From Odiellus spinosus (Eukaryota; Arthropoda; Arachnida; Opiliones; Phalangiidae), in contig OY987232.1 of NCBI GenBank assembly GCA_963920705.1, forward strand, positions 14,881,726 to 14,945,725: a DNA stretch of 64,000 nt. The letters are read 5' to 3'. Position 1 is the first letter of the stretch; every line of letters begins with the position of its first letter. The position numbers and the translations under genes were made by a program. Shown here one piece after another: positions 43,892 through 55,632 of the stretch. The notes below the pieces were generated by a model. The model searched no databases. It was not told where the DNA came from and saw only the letters and a list, made by a program, of their open reading frames with translations.

Positions 43892-44045
43892 TACCCTTTT
43901 CAGACGAGGCGTAAGTAGCCGGTTTAATCAGATTTAACCATGGTTTATTCCAAATTAACCGAGGTTTATTGAACTGAAATGGCTATGTAAACCTCGGTTA
44001 AATCTAATTAAACCACGGCTAATTACGCCTCGTCTGAAGACGGTA
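43892..44045. repeat. Family E MITE, copy 1 (PIF/Harbinger-like)
   Basis: 154-bp near-perfect palindrome, ends TACCCTTTTCAGACGAGGCG / GTCTGAAGACGGTA, flanked by TTA on both sides. The 3-bp TWA duplication is the PIF/Harbinger hallmark. Confidence 0.85.
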
Positions 44046-44119
44046 TTAGGCTCAGCGCTGAGCTCAGAGACCGAAAACGTTGGTTTTTTCGGTCAAATTG
44101 AAACCAAGCTTAAGTCGGC

Positions 44120-44656
44120 AGTCAATGGATAACTCACCAAAAGGGTCATTTGCAGTATCTATTATCAAGAGAACAAGTGCTATCAGTTCGCGATTTTAAC
44201 TTAAATTTAAATTGAAATCTTCTTTAGTTCATGATGTCATTTTGATAATTATGACACGAGAGATTAACTAACCTTGTTTTAAAGTAATTTATCGAAATAT
44301 GTCTTTTCCTTCTTATCTCACGTTCTAATATCGCTAGATTCTTCAACTTTACTTTGTGGTATAATTTAAAATTAAATTTTTCTATAGTTACGATAAGAAA
44401 TGAATATTATAACTGTATTTTACGCGAAAACTCAAAGATGTCGCCACAATAGAGTCTATTATCCGAGACTTGGCTTACAGCGTGCCCATCCGCCACGAGA
44501 GCCGCTGAGACTGTATACTAGGGTATGTGGTAGACTGGGAAAAAAATCATTCTCAAACAATCTTTACCCCCAGAAAAACTCTGACGCCTTTTAGGCAAAA
44601 TCAGTGCCATCTCGTGTTTTTTATCCTACTAAATAACCCTTGTCTACCGCCTTAAG
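44120..44656. repeat. Family G element
   Basis: From AACTCACCAAAAGGGTCATT to TACTAAATAACC...CTACCGCCTTA; about 535 bp, nearly complete. Confidence 0.85.
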
Positions 44657-44773
44657 ACTCCGGTAAAATCTTTGCATACTCATTAAAGAAATTCTTCCTC
44701 TATTCGCTTGCTCATCCCTACACTCTTGAGTTTCATTTCCTTCCGTGCCAGGTTTGTAGTATCAAACCAATAG

Positions 44774-45110
44774 CAGAAGCCGATGAAACCCTCCTTTGAA
44801 GTCTATTACTCCCTGGTCTTGTCTAACTCTCTCTGTATGGCTTAGTTTCACAAAGCGCGATTCGTACGCCTCCTAACGGTAGATATTTTCGTAGCGGGAG
44901 TTCGTCCAGCGAATATCTCTAGCAGCCTTGGAGTACGTCAAAAAAACGTCGTCGTTTGCGGAGAGAGAGAATTTCCATTTTTCCCTAGACAGGGGCTATG
45001 AAGTAGGACCCCTCCGATCTCGTAAAATTGGGAATTTCTCCCATACAGAGAGGAGCGCTATATCGAACATTAGAGTAGTAGACTTCAAAGGAAGGTTTCA
45101 TCTACTTCTG
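44774..45110 (-). repeat. Family A MITE, copy 13 (reverse)
   Basis: 337 bp, both ends present (right end CATCTACTTCTG); flanks do not match. Confidence 0.93.
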
Positions 45111-45342
45111 CGTATACTTATCAACCATACGATCAATGATTGGTTTCAAATATTTTCGCCCATATTTTCTTAGCTAAATAAATGGTTTCTTTGTGGTATT
45201 ATGTGGGGCCATTTCCCGTAGACCTACAACCGTGATGATACTATGCTTTTCAGTTAATAAATAATGCACACTGTAAAAACAATATTATATAGTAAATCCA
45301 CCTACATTTTGCAGCACTCTCAATATTTTTGGTTTATTTTTC

Positions 45343-46318
45343 TTAAAGGGAGAATGCAACCTAACAACAAGTGATTTTTTTATCGATTCCTTAGTGTTTC
45401 AATAGTCGTAATCCACTAGTGAAAATAAAATAATTACGAACAAATATTAAACTAGAAATAATTTTAAAACTTACCCAGAAAATAGGCTTAGCAGGATTCA
45501 TGGAGATTCTGATTTCCTCGCGTATAAGGTCTAGCGACGAATCGAACGCGATTGTGAGTCTCGTGGAGATCTCGCGTGAACGACGGGTCTTCGCTTATTG
45601 CTCGCTAGACCTTACACGGAGGCAATTCAGGATCTCCGTGAATCCCGCTAAGCCTATTTTCCGGGTAAGTTTAAATTTATTTCTAGTTGAAATTCGTAGA
45701 ATTTTTATTAATTGAATAAAATCTACTTAATTCTGATGTATATTATCTGTTTGATTAAAAATAGACTATTTTTTATTCGAGTTAACTTATACGAAGATAA
45801 CGTAAAAAACTTTATCGATTTTTATCCAAAAATGGCCTTATCTTAGAATATTATCCGCGTTATACGTTCGGATAAGAAAATTCAAAATTGATTTTCGTGA
45901 AAAATAACGAATAAAAAGATGATTTAAAATCTTAGTTTCATTGTTTTATTTATATTCTTCGAATTAAAAGTCAATTTGAAATATTTTTCTTATATTTTAG
46001 ACTAATTCTGGAAACGTTAATTTTCTTGTCCATCGTTATACGTTTGAATACGAGTAATTTATAGATAGATAAAGCGGTGAAGGCTTATCTTCGGGTAAAC
46101 CTTTTAACAATTATACGAATATACAAATTTCAATTCTTAGTTACAATTTTATCCGAAAATAATATATCTAAAAATATACGAATAACAGAAGATAATGGAT
46201 ATCCGATTCCGAGCTCTAAATATTTGTTTTTTAAACCTTTTCTTGGTGGATTAGGCCTATTTAAACGATAAGGAATCGATAATTAATTTCTTGATATTAT
46301 AGGTTGCCTTCTCCCTTT
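45343..46318. repeat. Family H MITE, copy 2 (split by family F)
   Basis: Pieces 45343-45688 and 46217-46318. Tips CTTAAAGGGAGAATGCAACC / GGTTGCCTTCTCCCTTTAA; family F copy 3 sits between them. Confidence 0.82.
45689..46216. repeat. Family F MITE, copy 3 (reverse, inserted in family H)
   Basis: Runs opposite to copy 1 and ends CCGATTCCGAGCTC. Family H sequence is split at CTAGTT|AAATATTTG around it. Confidence 0.85.
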
Positions 46319-46550
46319 AAATAATTGATCGAAGTTAAGTTTATTCGTGTTGCGAATAAAGGTTGAATTTTCCATATTATAACCCACGTAAGAATATTAT
46401 AAGGTTCCTTTCAAATCTCGTGAATTATTGAGACAATTCTTGAGACATTTTCGCAAAATCTCGTATCTCTCTATGCCATTTTTTTTAATATGAGTTTAGC
46501 AACTTTTAAAATATAAATATAGCATGACTATTTTAGTAGATCTATAAAAT

Positions 46551-46874
46551 CAGAAGCCGATGAAACCCTCCTTTGAAGTCTACTACACCAATGTTCCATA
46601 TAGCGCTCCTCTCTGTATGGGTAAAATTCCCAATTTTACGAGTTAGAAGGGGTCCTACTTCATCCCCCCCTGTCTACGGAAAATTGGAAATTCTCTCTCT
46701 CTCCACAAACGACGACGTTTTTTGGACGAACTCCAAGGCTGCTAGAGATATTCGCTCGAAAACATCTACCGTTAGGGGCCGTACGAATCGCGCCTTTTGA
46801 GAATAACCCATACAGAGAGAGGTAGACAAGACCCGGGAGTAATAGACTTCAAAGGAGGGTTTCATCGGCTTCTG
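46551..46874 (+). repeat. Family A MITE, copy 14 (forward)
   Basis: 324 bp with a small internal deletion, exact 7-bp duplication ATAAAAT. Confidence 0.95.
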
Positions 46875-46925
46875 ATAAAATGTTTTTAAAACCAAGATCA
46901 ATACAAACAAGCTTGTAGACATCCT

Positions 46926-47135
46926 AAGATGGTATTAGTAAATGGTTATTTAGTACGATGAAAAAACACGAGATGGCACTGATTTTTCATAATTGGGTTC
47001 TCAGTTTTCCTGGGGTAAGGATTTATGTCCCAGTCTACTGAACACTCTCTAACCTCTTTCCTCAGTATCCCGCGTGTCTAGCGGAAGAGTGTGGGCAAGG
47101 TGTAGGACAGACGGGGTAAAGAAAGCCTGACGTCA
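46926..47135. repeat. Family G fragment (reverse)
   Basis: Starts at GGTTATTTAGTACGATG and keeps TGGGCAAGGTGTAGGACAGACGG-type sequence before it is lost. Confidence 0.75.
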
Positions 47136-47356
47136 TGGAACCCCTTACTGGGGGAGCGCTTGTAAGAGCGAATACTGGTACTCCCTCACTAATGGGGATG
47201 ACACCGAGGTGAGAGATAGTAACCTCTGACGTATCAATGTCTCTCTTGAATCACGTCTAGACTAGTCCCGATTCAGAGACCCAACAAAATAGTCTTTACA
47301 AAAATTGCGAATTTTAATGAGAGCTGCTCTTTATCTGTACGTTCTGTACGTGTAAT

Positions 47357-47673
47357 CAAGAATCCATTCAGGTTCCATAAGAATATGGGAGCATAACTTT
47401 ACCCTCTGGTACCATCCTCCCAAACTTTGTAACAAAAGTTCGTCCGCAATTTTCGCAACATTTGTACGCTTAGATCTCTTTTCGGTCGGCTCCATTTTTA
47501 TTACCCAAAATATTATGTCAAGGTCGTTAGTGGCGCGGGTTAATAATATAATTTCAGGAGCGATTTACTTGAAAAATAGATTCGAAGCGGACGAACTTTT
47601 GCTACAAAGTTTGGGAGGATGGTTATTGAATCGCGGCTCTCCCATATTCTTATGGAACCTGAATGGATTCTTG
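47357..47673. repeat. Family D MITE, copy 2
   Basis: 317 bp, exact 7-bp duplication GTGTAAT. Confidence 0.94.
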
Positions 47674-48147
47674 GTGTAATGATATATAAAGTTGTCTAAA
47701 ATAGGAATTACAACCTTTTTGCTAAGAGGAATTTGCTTCCATGCCTGTCCAATATTATCCTTTTATACTCTACACTCACTCTCCCGCAGCAATGGGAACC
47801 ATCTTAGTAATCGCATTACGACGACGAGATCCATGACGCCCTTTAACCTTAAAATGTTTCGTCTTAAAGGGTCATTGACGTGGAAACACGCCCTTCTCAG
47901 GACCAAGAAATATGCGCCTCTACTCTTATTTTTGTCTTATTCTCAACAATATTAGTATAGCACCCGGCTCTCTTTTGTGCCAACGATAACGAATTTAAAA
48001 TCCCCTTTTCTTTCTAAAAATAGAGTGTTGGTCTACGTGAAATGATTCAAGATTTCTCGTCGACTCGTGGAGGGAAAGTAGCACTCAAGTCAGGAACAGG
48101 TTAAGATCAGAAAAGAATTAAAGGGAAACTAAGAGCTTTTGAATACA

Positions 48148-48960
48148 GGGTTGCCACAGATTTTTCATAACAAAATTCCCTGACCATCTACACCGTTTTA
48201 CCCTGACCAGAGGTATATAATAACCCCCTTCGAGGGGAAGTATGAAAGCCCCTATACTACCAATGCTAAAAATCACGAACAACAAGAGCCCGCTGCTGAC
48301 TATTTAGGCCACTAGCTCGCGCTGGACTTCTCAATGTCGCTACTCTAGTAAATGGTCTTTGTATAAACAAGACGGCTCGATTTGTGTTTAGAACTTCCTG
48401 TCTCGGGAGTCAGGCTGTCTGTTAAAATGGAGTCGAAGGTTGACTTCAGCTCGCGAGTTCCGGAAGTGCGCGTAGGGAAAATTTAGTGAGGTTCAAAATG
48501 GTGTAACTATTTTTTGGGAATGAAGCGGTGTGTCGATCCGCCGCGATTTACGACGGGCACTTGTTGTTCGTCGATTTTGCCTTCCTCTGCCCTGACCAAT
48601 TAGTAGAACTCCAAGGTTGCTAGAGATTGGCGTGGTAGCTCTTCCTTGTGTGAATCACCTCTCCCCAAAAATAGGTCTTCTGTTTAGACAGTATACTGTG
48701 AGAAAGTATTCATAAAAAACCTGCTTTTATCAATAGGGACTTTCCATAAATGTTATAAAGCCACTGATCCCATATAATACATTCTTACACATATTTAAGG
48801 AAGCTTCCCTGGTCTAACTGAATCCATACTATGAGATTCCACAATTTTGTATTTGGAAAATATGAAAATTCCCTTACTTTTCCTTGACCTTCGGACCATT
48901 TTAAAATTCTCTGACTTTTCCAGGTTTTCCAGGTTTGTGACAACCCTGGAATAGACAAAT
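48148..48960. repeat. GGGTTGCCACA ... TGTGACAACCCTG repeat split by family B copy 1
   Basis: Both tips and CCTGAC-rich inner sequence are present; the family B insertion duplicated CCCTGAC from within it. Confidence 0.65.
48208..48589. repeat. Family B MITE, copy 1
   Basis: Starts CAGAGGTATATAATAACC and ends CCTCTG, with exact 7-bp duplication CCCTGAC. It lacks most of the right inverted repeat, yet the target duplication still fits the shortened end. Inserted into a Pro/Ser-like CCTGAC repeat. Confidence 0.9.
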
Positions 48961-49004
48961 TCGAAATACTTGACATAATATAAAAGAAATTGTGAGCGCG
49001 ACAT

Positions 49005-49245
49005 TTTGTTAGAATTTTGCTAACTACGTCACCAAATCACGTGACGTTAAGGTTATACAGGGCAGTTATTTCAGTTTTCATAAAACGCTAGGGGTCAGAT
49101 GGTTCACAAGTCACTCGAGAGAGACCACAATATAGAAAAATAAGCTAAAATGCTCGATGCTCACAAGCGCTTTACAAGCTATTACGTAGCTGATGACGTC
49201 GACGGCAACTTGCCCCAAGTAAACTCCTCTTTTATGAAACCAACC
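49005..49245. repeat. Family N repeat, copy 2
   Basis: Counterpart of 5755-5958, longer by about 35 bp near its right end. No clear inverted ends seen. Confidence 0.7.
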
Positions 49246-49262
49246 CATATTACAAGTTTTGG

Positions 49263-49600
49263 CAGAAGCCGATGAAACCCTCGTTTGAAGTCTACTACTC
49301 TAATGTTCCATATAGCGCTCCTCTCTGTATGGGTAAAATTCCCAATTTTACGAGATCGGAGGGGTCCTCCTTCATACCCCCCTGTCTACGGAAAATTGGA
49401 AATCTCTCTCTCCACATACGACGACGTTTGGTTGACGAACTCCAAGGTTGCTAGAGATATTGGCTGGACGAACTTCCGCTCCGAAAATATCTACCGTTAG
49501 GAGGCGTACGAATCGCGATTTTTGACACTAACCCATACAGAGAGGGGGTAGACAAGACCCGGGAGTAATAGACTTCAAAGGTGGGTTTCATCGGCTTCTG
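49263..49600 (+). repeat. Family A MITE, copy 15 (forward)
   Basis: 338 bp, exact 7-bp duplication GTTTTGG. Confidence 0.95.
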
Positions 49601-50084
49601 GTTTTGGGTATAGTTCTTGTTATTTTAATATTGCTGAAAAGCATTTATGCAACATAGCGTAATAACCCTAGTTACTGTAGTCACTCTACAAGAAGATCAA
49701 CTGATCGATCTTATCCTTCCCGCCTTTTTTTTATATAGAAAACCACTTCGCCAGATAGGTAGACTTTCCCATAAACACACTCTCATCTTCCTCATTTTAT
49801 CCTTCCTTTTTTGATTTTCCCCCCAAGCAATTTATTTTAAAGAAAAACTCAAACACTCCAAAGAATCTTGGAATAAAATCAATTAATCTGCTTAGTTTTC
49901 TTCAAGATTCTTTCTAGTTAGGTTTATTTAGTGGGATGCTTGGCATGTGTCCTGGAAGAACATCTTGTTTGGGTATAGTTCTAAGTTCCAAATGGGCAGT
50001 TCTAAACTGGGTTATGGTCAGTTTTAAATTTGGATTTTGAACAGTGGGTTTTAGGGACCAAATTTTAAAAATATTTAATTTTAG

Positions 50085-50423
50085 CAGAAGCCGATGAAAC
50101 CCTCCTTTGAAGTCTACTACTCTAATGTTCCATATAGCGCTCCTCTCTGTATGGGTAAAATTCCCAATTTTACGAGATCGGAGGGGTCCTACTTCATACC
50201 CCCCCTGTCTACGGAAAATTGTAAATTCTCTCTCTCCACAAACGACGACGTTTTTTTGACGTACTCCAAGGCAGCTAGAGATATTCGCTCGACGAACTCC
50301 GGTTCCGAAAATATCTACCGTTAGGAGGCGTACGAATCGCGCTTTTTGAAACTAACCCATACAGAGAGGGGTAGACAAGACCAGGGAGTAATAGACTTCA
50401 AAGGAGGGTTTCATCGGCTTCTG
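50085..50423 (+). repeat. Family A MITE, copy 16 (forward)
   Basis: 339 bp, exact 7-bp duplication ATTTTAG. Confidence 0.95.
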
Positions 50424-50803
50424 ATTTTAGTTATTATTTTTAGTACAATTATGTGAAAATTAAGCTAAAGAGAGATTAATATGTCGAAATTTCATACTAA
50501 TTTTAATTTTATCCATGATTCCTTGTTATTAAATATAGCCCGCTTAAGTTTTTCATATTTTTGTAAAAGTTAATTCGATTAGAATTATTTAAATTTTAGG
50601 TTTAGCTAGGTGTTGGATTGTTTCACCGTTTACAAAGGACCAATCACAGCTAAGAGCCTATTACACGAGACTCTGTCGAAGTAAGATAGAAGAGCCATTG
50701 GCGACATCTAGGTGATATTATAGAGATCTCCAATTGAAAACGCGACTACGTTTTAAAAATTATAAGCTTCTCCAATTACTTTCTAAAATGAAATAATTTA
50801 TAC

Positions 50804-51221
50804 CAGAGGTATATAATAACCCCCTTCGGGGGAAGTATGAAAGCCCCTATACTACCAATGCTAAAAATCACGAACAACAAGAGCCCGCTGCTGACTATCT
50901 AGGCCACTAGCTCGCGCTGGACTTCTCAATGTCGCTACTCTAGTAAATGGTCTTTGTATAAACAAGACGGCTCGATTTGTGTTTAGAACTTCCTGTCTCA
51001 GGAGTCAAGCGGTCTGTTAAAATGGAGTCGAAGGTTGACTTCAGCTCGCGAGTTCCGGAAGTGTGCGTAGGGAAAATTTAGTGAGGTTCAAAATGGTGTA
51101 ACTATTTTTTTGGAAGTAAAGCGGTGTGTCGATCCGCCGCGATTTACGCCGGGCACTTGTTGTTCGTCGATTTTGCCTACCTTTCATACTTCCCCCCGAA
51201 GGGGGTTATTATATACCTCTG
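50804..51221. repeat. Family B MITE, copy 2
   Basis: 418 bp with about 40-bp inverted ends that contain the palindrome CCCCCTTCGGGGG. Exact 7-bp duplication TTTATAC. Confidence 0.93.
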
Positions 51222-51358
51222 TTTATACCAAGATCTCTAGGTTATCACCTAGATGTCGACAGGGGTTTTACGATTTTATTTTAGTACCCCGTGGGATGGG
51301 CGCTTGCCTCTGATTGGCTTGTTAGCAATGGCAGAAAGCTGAAAGCTCCGAATTAATT

Positions 51359-51676
51359 GACGAATTCGAAATTTCCATACTTATAAACCAACTGATCCAG
51401 GGGCTACGGTCATTGGGGCACAAATATAATGATGAATTATCGCAATAGATGGCGCGTCTGTACCTATCGACGTATTACACCCGTTGCCATGGGAAACGCG
51501 TCGAGTCTCGAAGTAGCGCGAGGGGAGGGGTTACCGCCTAGTTTGTCTCTCTCGTCATAGCTTAGCAAAACGGAATAGGATCAGAATGGGAACTACGCCA
51601 GCGACATCTCTTAACAGATCGATGCGTAAAGAGTGTACCCAATGTCCATGCAAGTTCTTCAATTTCGAATTGGTCT
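51359..51676. repeat. Family J repeat, copy 1
   Basis: About 318 bp from GACGAATTCGAAATTTCC to CAATTTCGAATTGGTC; contains ATCAGAATGGGAACTACG and CGACATCTCTTAACAGATC. Confidence 0.8.
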
Positions 51677-51927
51677 ATTTAACGTCGTCTTTCATAATTA
51701 AAACCTATTAATATGAGATAAAACTAAATTTTATTCTCGGATTTTTCTGTTTCATTTGCATTTCAGATCTACAAATGATTAAAAATTTCTCATTTATTTA
51801 AAAGGGGGCTTCAAAATTTTCGTTACTACTGTCTTTCTCTTAAGCTGAATGATTAAAGAGAAACTATCTATAAAGGCGGTGACCAATTGGTAACTCACCA
51901 AAAAGGGTCATTTACAGTACCTATTAT

Positions 51928-52345
51928 CAGAGGTTTATAATAACCCCCTTCGGGGGAAAGTATGAAAGGTAGGCAAAATCGACGAACAACAAGTGCCCGG
52001 CGTAAATCGCGGCGGATCGACACACCGCTTTACTCCCAAAAAATACTTACACCATTTTGTACCTCATTAAATTTTCCCTACGCACACTTCCGGAACTCGC
52101 GAGCTGAAGTCAACCTTCGACTCCATTTTAACAGACAGCCTGACTCCTGAGACAGGAAGTTCTAAACACAAATCGAGCCGTCTTGTTTATACAAAGACCA
52201 TTTACTAGAGTAGCGACATTGAGAAGTCCATCGCGAGCTAGTGGCCTAGATAGTCAGCAGCGGGCTCTTGTTGTTCGTGATTTTTAGCATTGGTAGTATA
52301 GGGGCTTTCATACTTCCCCCCGAAGGGGTTTATTATATACCTCTG
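51928..52345. repeat. Family B MITE, copy 3
   Basis: 418 bp, opposite orientation to copy 2. Exact 7-bp duplication CTATTAT. Inserted into a family G element whose sequence resumes right after it. Confidence 0.93.
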
Positions 52346-52766
52346 CTATTATCAAGCTAACCACAAATGCTAACAGTTCGCGATTTTCACTTAAATTTGA
52401 ACTGAAATCTTCTTTAGTTCATGATGTAATTTTGATAATTATAACGCTAGAGATTAGCCAATCGCGTTTAAAAATAACTTATCGAAATTTTATCATTTCC
52501 GTACCTATTATCTCACGTTCTAATATCAACTTTACTTCCGACGAACCGTAGAAGTCTGACGTTATTCGTGGTATAATTTGACAATTTTAACTTTAATTTT
52601 TATCTATTTACGATAAGAAATGTATATTATAACGGTGTTTTACTCGTAAATACGAAGATGTCGCCACAATAGTCTATTATCCGAGACCCGTCATCGTCTG
52701 GCCTACAGGGTGCCCACCCACCGCGGGAGGCTGGATATTAAGAAAAGAGGTAAGAGAGAGTTCGGA

Positions 52767-53474
52767 CATGGACGAATTATAGTATACACAGGGACGAGTG
52801 GCAGACACAGATTTCCCTTATAGCGCCGCGTCCGAGTCTTGTTAAATGTCGTGCCCTGTTTTTACCCCCCCGACCAAATCTAGCCGAGTCTAAACGAAAA
52901 AAAAGGAAACAGAATTATGCGGCTAATGCCATCTTTCCGCCGTGAACTGAACTATTTTATTCAATGTAGTTTGAAATTTTCGTCTGCTTATCAGCTAGGA
53001 TATATTTCTAAACGGTTATTTTAGTCTCTTTTGTTAAAATTTAACTCTTGGTTAGTCTTACGTTTTAGAGCTTAATTATGAGGATCAAGCCCTTAAATAC
53101 TGCTTCAAGGTAAGGTCGATTTTAAGTTTGTTAAAAGTTATTTTTTTTTTTTTTAAAAAGCCGAAACTTACCATCATCTGAATCTCTTAATACACTTTTA
53201 CTTTTTTTCTTCTCTGGAGAATGTGTAAAATCTCCAAACAATGTCTCAAACGTTTGAGCACTAAAATTCATCGCCAATTCGCGATAAATCTAAACACGTG
53301 CGTAAAGGCCTAACTTTATAAATCTTGTGCTAGTATTTTTCCCCGCGTTCCTACCCCCTTTTGACTCGGTTTGCCGTTAGTTCCCAGAAATGCCGCTGGA
53401 GCGCGCATTTAACAATCGTTAGCCAGAAAATTACTTCTGCCACTCGTCCCTGTGTATACTATAATTCGTCCATG
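52767..53474. repeat. Family C element, copy 2
   Basis: 708 bp, very close to copy 1. Exact 7-bp duplication GTTCGGA. Inserted into the same family G element that also received family B copy 3. Confidence 0.94.
53172..53271 (-). pseudogene. Candidate coding exon inside family C element, copy 2
   Basis: Identical 100-nt copy of the exon at 14073-14172, with the same ATG and GTAAGT donor. No downstream exon exists within the 708-bp element, so no complete protein can be made from it. Confidence 0.4.
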
Positions 53475-53601
53475 GTTCGGAAGACTGCGAAATAAATCTA
53501 AACCATCCTTACCCCCAGTAAAACTGCGACCCCTATTATGAAAAACAGTGCCATCTCGTGTTTTTTCATCGTACTAAGTAACCACTTAGTACCGCCTTAA
53601 A

Positions 53602-54177
53602 CCTCCCCATCTCTAAATTACAAATATAACTGGAGTTTCGATTTTAAATCATATTTTCCCTTTAATATAGACTGCAGAGGGGAACGAAGCCGCCCGGGCC
53701 AAATACGTTCGGTGATAAGCGGCTTAACTGTTAAGAATATGGTTAGATATCCGAAACCAAAGATCTTTCCCTATTATTCGTCGCAAAATCCATTAAAAAG
53801 TAAAAGTTGATGGAAAAGACGATGAAGCTAGCGCAGTCTTCTCCCAAACGAATCGATTCGAATTTTCTCCTCTTTATATTGATCCATTAGCATATTCTTT
53901 CAGAGCAAATGTGTTAATAACAAGATTGACCAAACCCAGGAAAGTAAGGTTGCACCCATACCCATTGATTTAAAATTAAGTTTCCATAACTGGCACCAGG
54001 GGGACAAACACTTCCCTGTTGGAATCATAACCAGTTTCTTGGGTTATTGAGTTTTTTGTTTGAGGTCACTTATACATTTGATGAGCTTAAACAAAGGGAT
54101 TAAATTTAATGTCCATTTTTGAGGTTATCTGGTTTTTTAAAAGGCTGAAAATATCTGCAAAAACTATTGGCTACCAC
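53602..54177. other. Anonymous sequence
   Basis: No coding or repeat signal recognised. Confidence 0.4.
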
Positions 54178-54514
54178 CAGAAGCCGATGAAACCCTCCTT
54201 TCAAGTCTACTACACCAATGTTCCATATAGCGCTCCTCTCTGTATGGGTAAAATTCCCAATTTTACGAGATCGGAGGGGTCCTACTTCATGCCCCCTGTC
54301 TACGGAAAATTGGAAATTCTCTCTCTCCACAAACGACGACGTTTTTTGGACGAACTCCAAGGCGGCTAGAGATATTCGCTCGACGAGCTCCCGCTCCGAA
54401 AACATCTACCGTTAGGAGGCGTACGAATCGCGCCTTTTGAGAATAACCCATACAGAGAGGGGTAGACAAGACCCGGGAGTAATAGACTTCAAAGGAGGGT
54501 TTCATCGGCTTCTG
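54178..54514 (+). repeat. Family A MITE, copy 17 (forward)
   Basis: 337 bp; flanks CTACCAC / CTAACAC agree at 6 of 7 bases. Confidence 0.94.
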
Positions 54515-55261
54515 CTAACACTTGTATAGACGTTTACGGAGAATACCTTTCAAATAACTTGAGATGTAAACGGGGCCCAGGTTTCAAAATATGTCAATTT
54601 TTATCGCCTTCAGAAATTTTTAATGAAATTTCTATATTTAATATGTCGGGCTCATCTTGTTAAATCTCTTGCCACTAAAAGCGAGTTCAGTCCACCTAGG
54701 TATATATTCGTTATTTTATCACTCGCGAGTTCAAGAAGGGAACTAGAAGTGTCTTTGACCTTTTGGTCGTGGTCTAAACATTAAATGAAGGTTCAATTTA
54801 AAGCGTTAACACAAATTTGCCAAATTAAAAAAAAATATATATATTTTTTCGAAAAAATAAATGTCACCTCGGTATAATTATGCGTAGCTATTAATGGTCA
54901 AACCCTGTAATATTTGTTAAAGTGCATTTGTATTCATATATGGTCTAACTTTTATTACCTTTGAAGACATATTCGATGTTATCTACAAAAGGTGAGAAGC
55001 GTCTCATTCGCTAGGCGGGGTCGGTAAACCTAAAGAGGCCCGCTACTGGGTGTAGCTTGATTATAACGATTATCTATTTTCCTTACAGTAAAGGAAGAGC
55101 GACCATTATTTTTGGTAATTTGGTGATTTAATACTTTGTATAAAGAACCTATTGATGTTTCGAGAACATCTATTTGATTGAGACGCAACTCAATTTTATT
55201 TAAAATGCTGAATGTCGCCATCTATGAGCTGGTTTTTAGAATGCACGGGTCAATTTAAGGC
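54515..55261. other. Anonymous sequence
   Basis: AT-rich, no recognised gene or repeat. Confidence 0.4.
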
Positions 55262-55632
55262 TAGTCTTCAACTTGCTTAAACCTAATAACAAGTGATTTT
55301 TTATCGATTACTTATCGTTTCAATAGGCTTAAGTTAAAAAAACAAAACTTACCCGGGAAATGGGCTTAGCGTGATTCATGGAGATCCAGAATTGAATCCG
55401 ATCAATGAGCAAAGGCCCGTCGTTCAGGCGAGATCTCCATGAGACTTACAATCGCGTTCGATTGGTCGCTAGACCTTATACGCGTGGAAATCCAGCTAAG
55501 CCTATTTTCCTGGTAAGTTTTAAATTTATTTCTAGTTTAATATTTGTTCGTAAATTTTTTTCACTAGTGGATTAAGAATATTTCAACACTAAGGAAACGA
55601 TAACAATCGTTTAGGTTGCATTCTCCCTTTAA
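55262..55632. repeat. Family H MITE, copy 3
   Basis: About 370 bp, same inner palindrome, right tip GGTTGCATTCTCCCTTTAA. The TTAA-like tips would fit a TTAA-targeting element, not proven. Confidence 0.82.

Larger units (their letters stand above)
51872..53601. repeat. Family G element split by two younger insertions
   Basis: Family G pieces 51872-51927, 52353-52766 and 53482-53601 form one element ending ACCGCCTTAA. It is interrupted by family B copy 3 and family C copy 2, each with its own 7-bp duplication. Confidence 0.85.
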
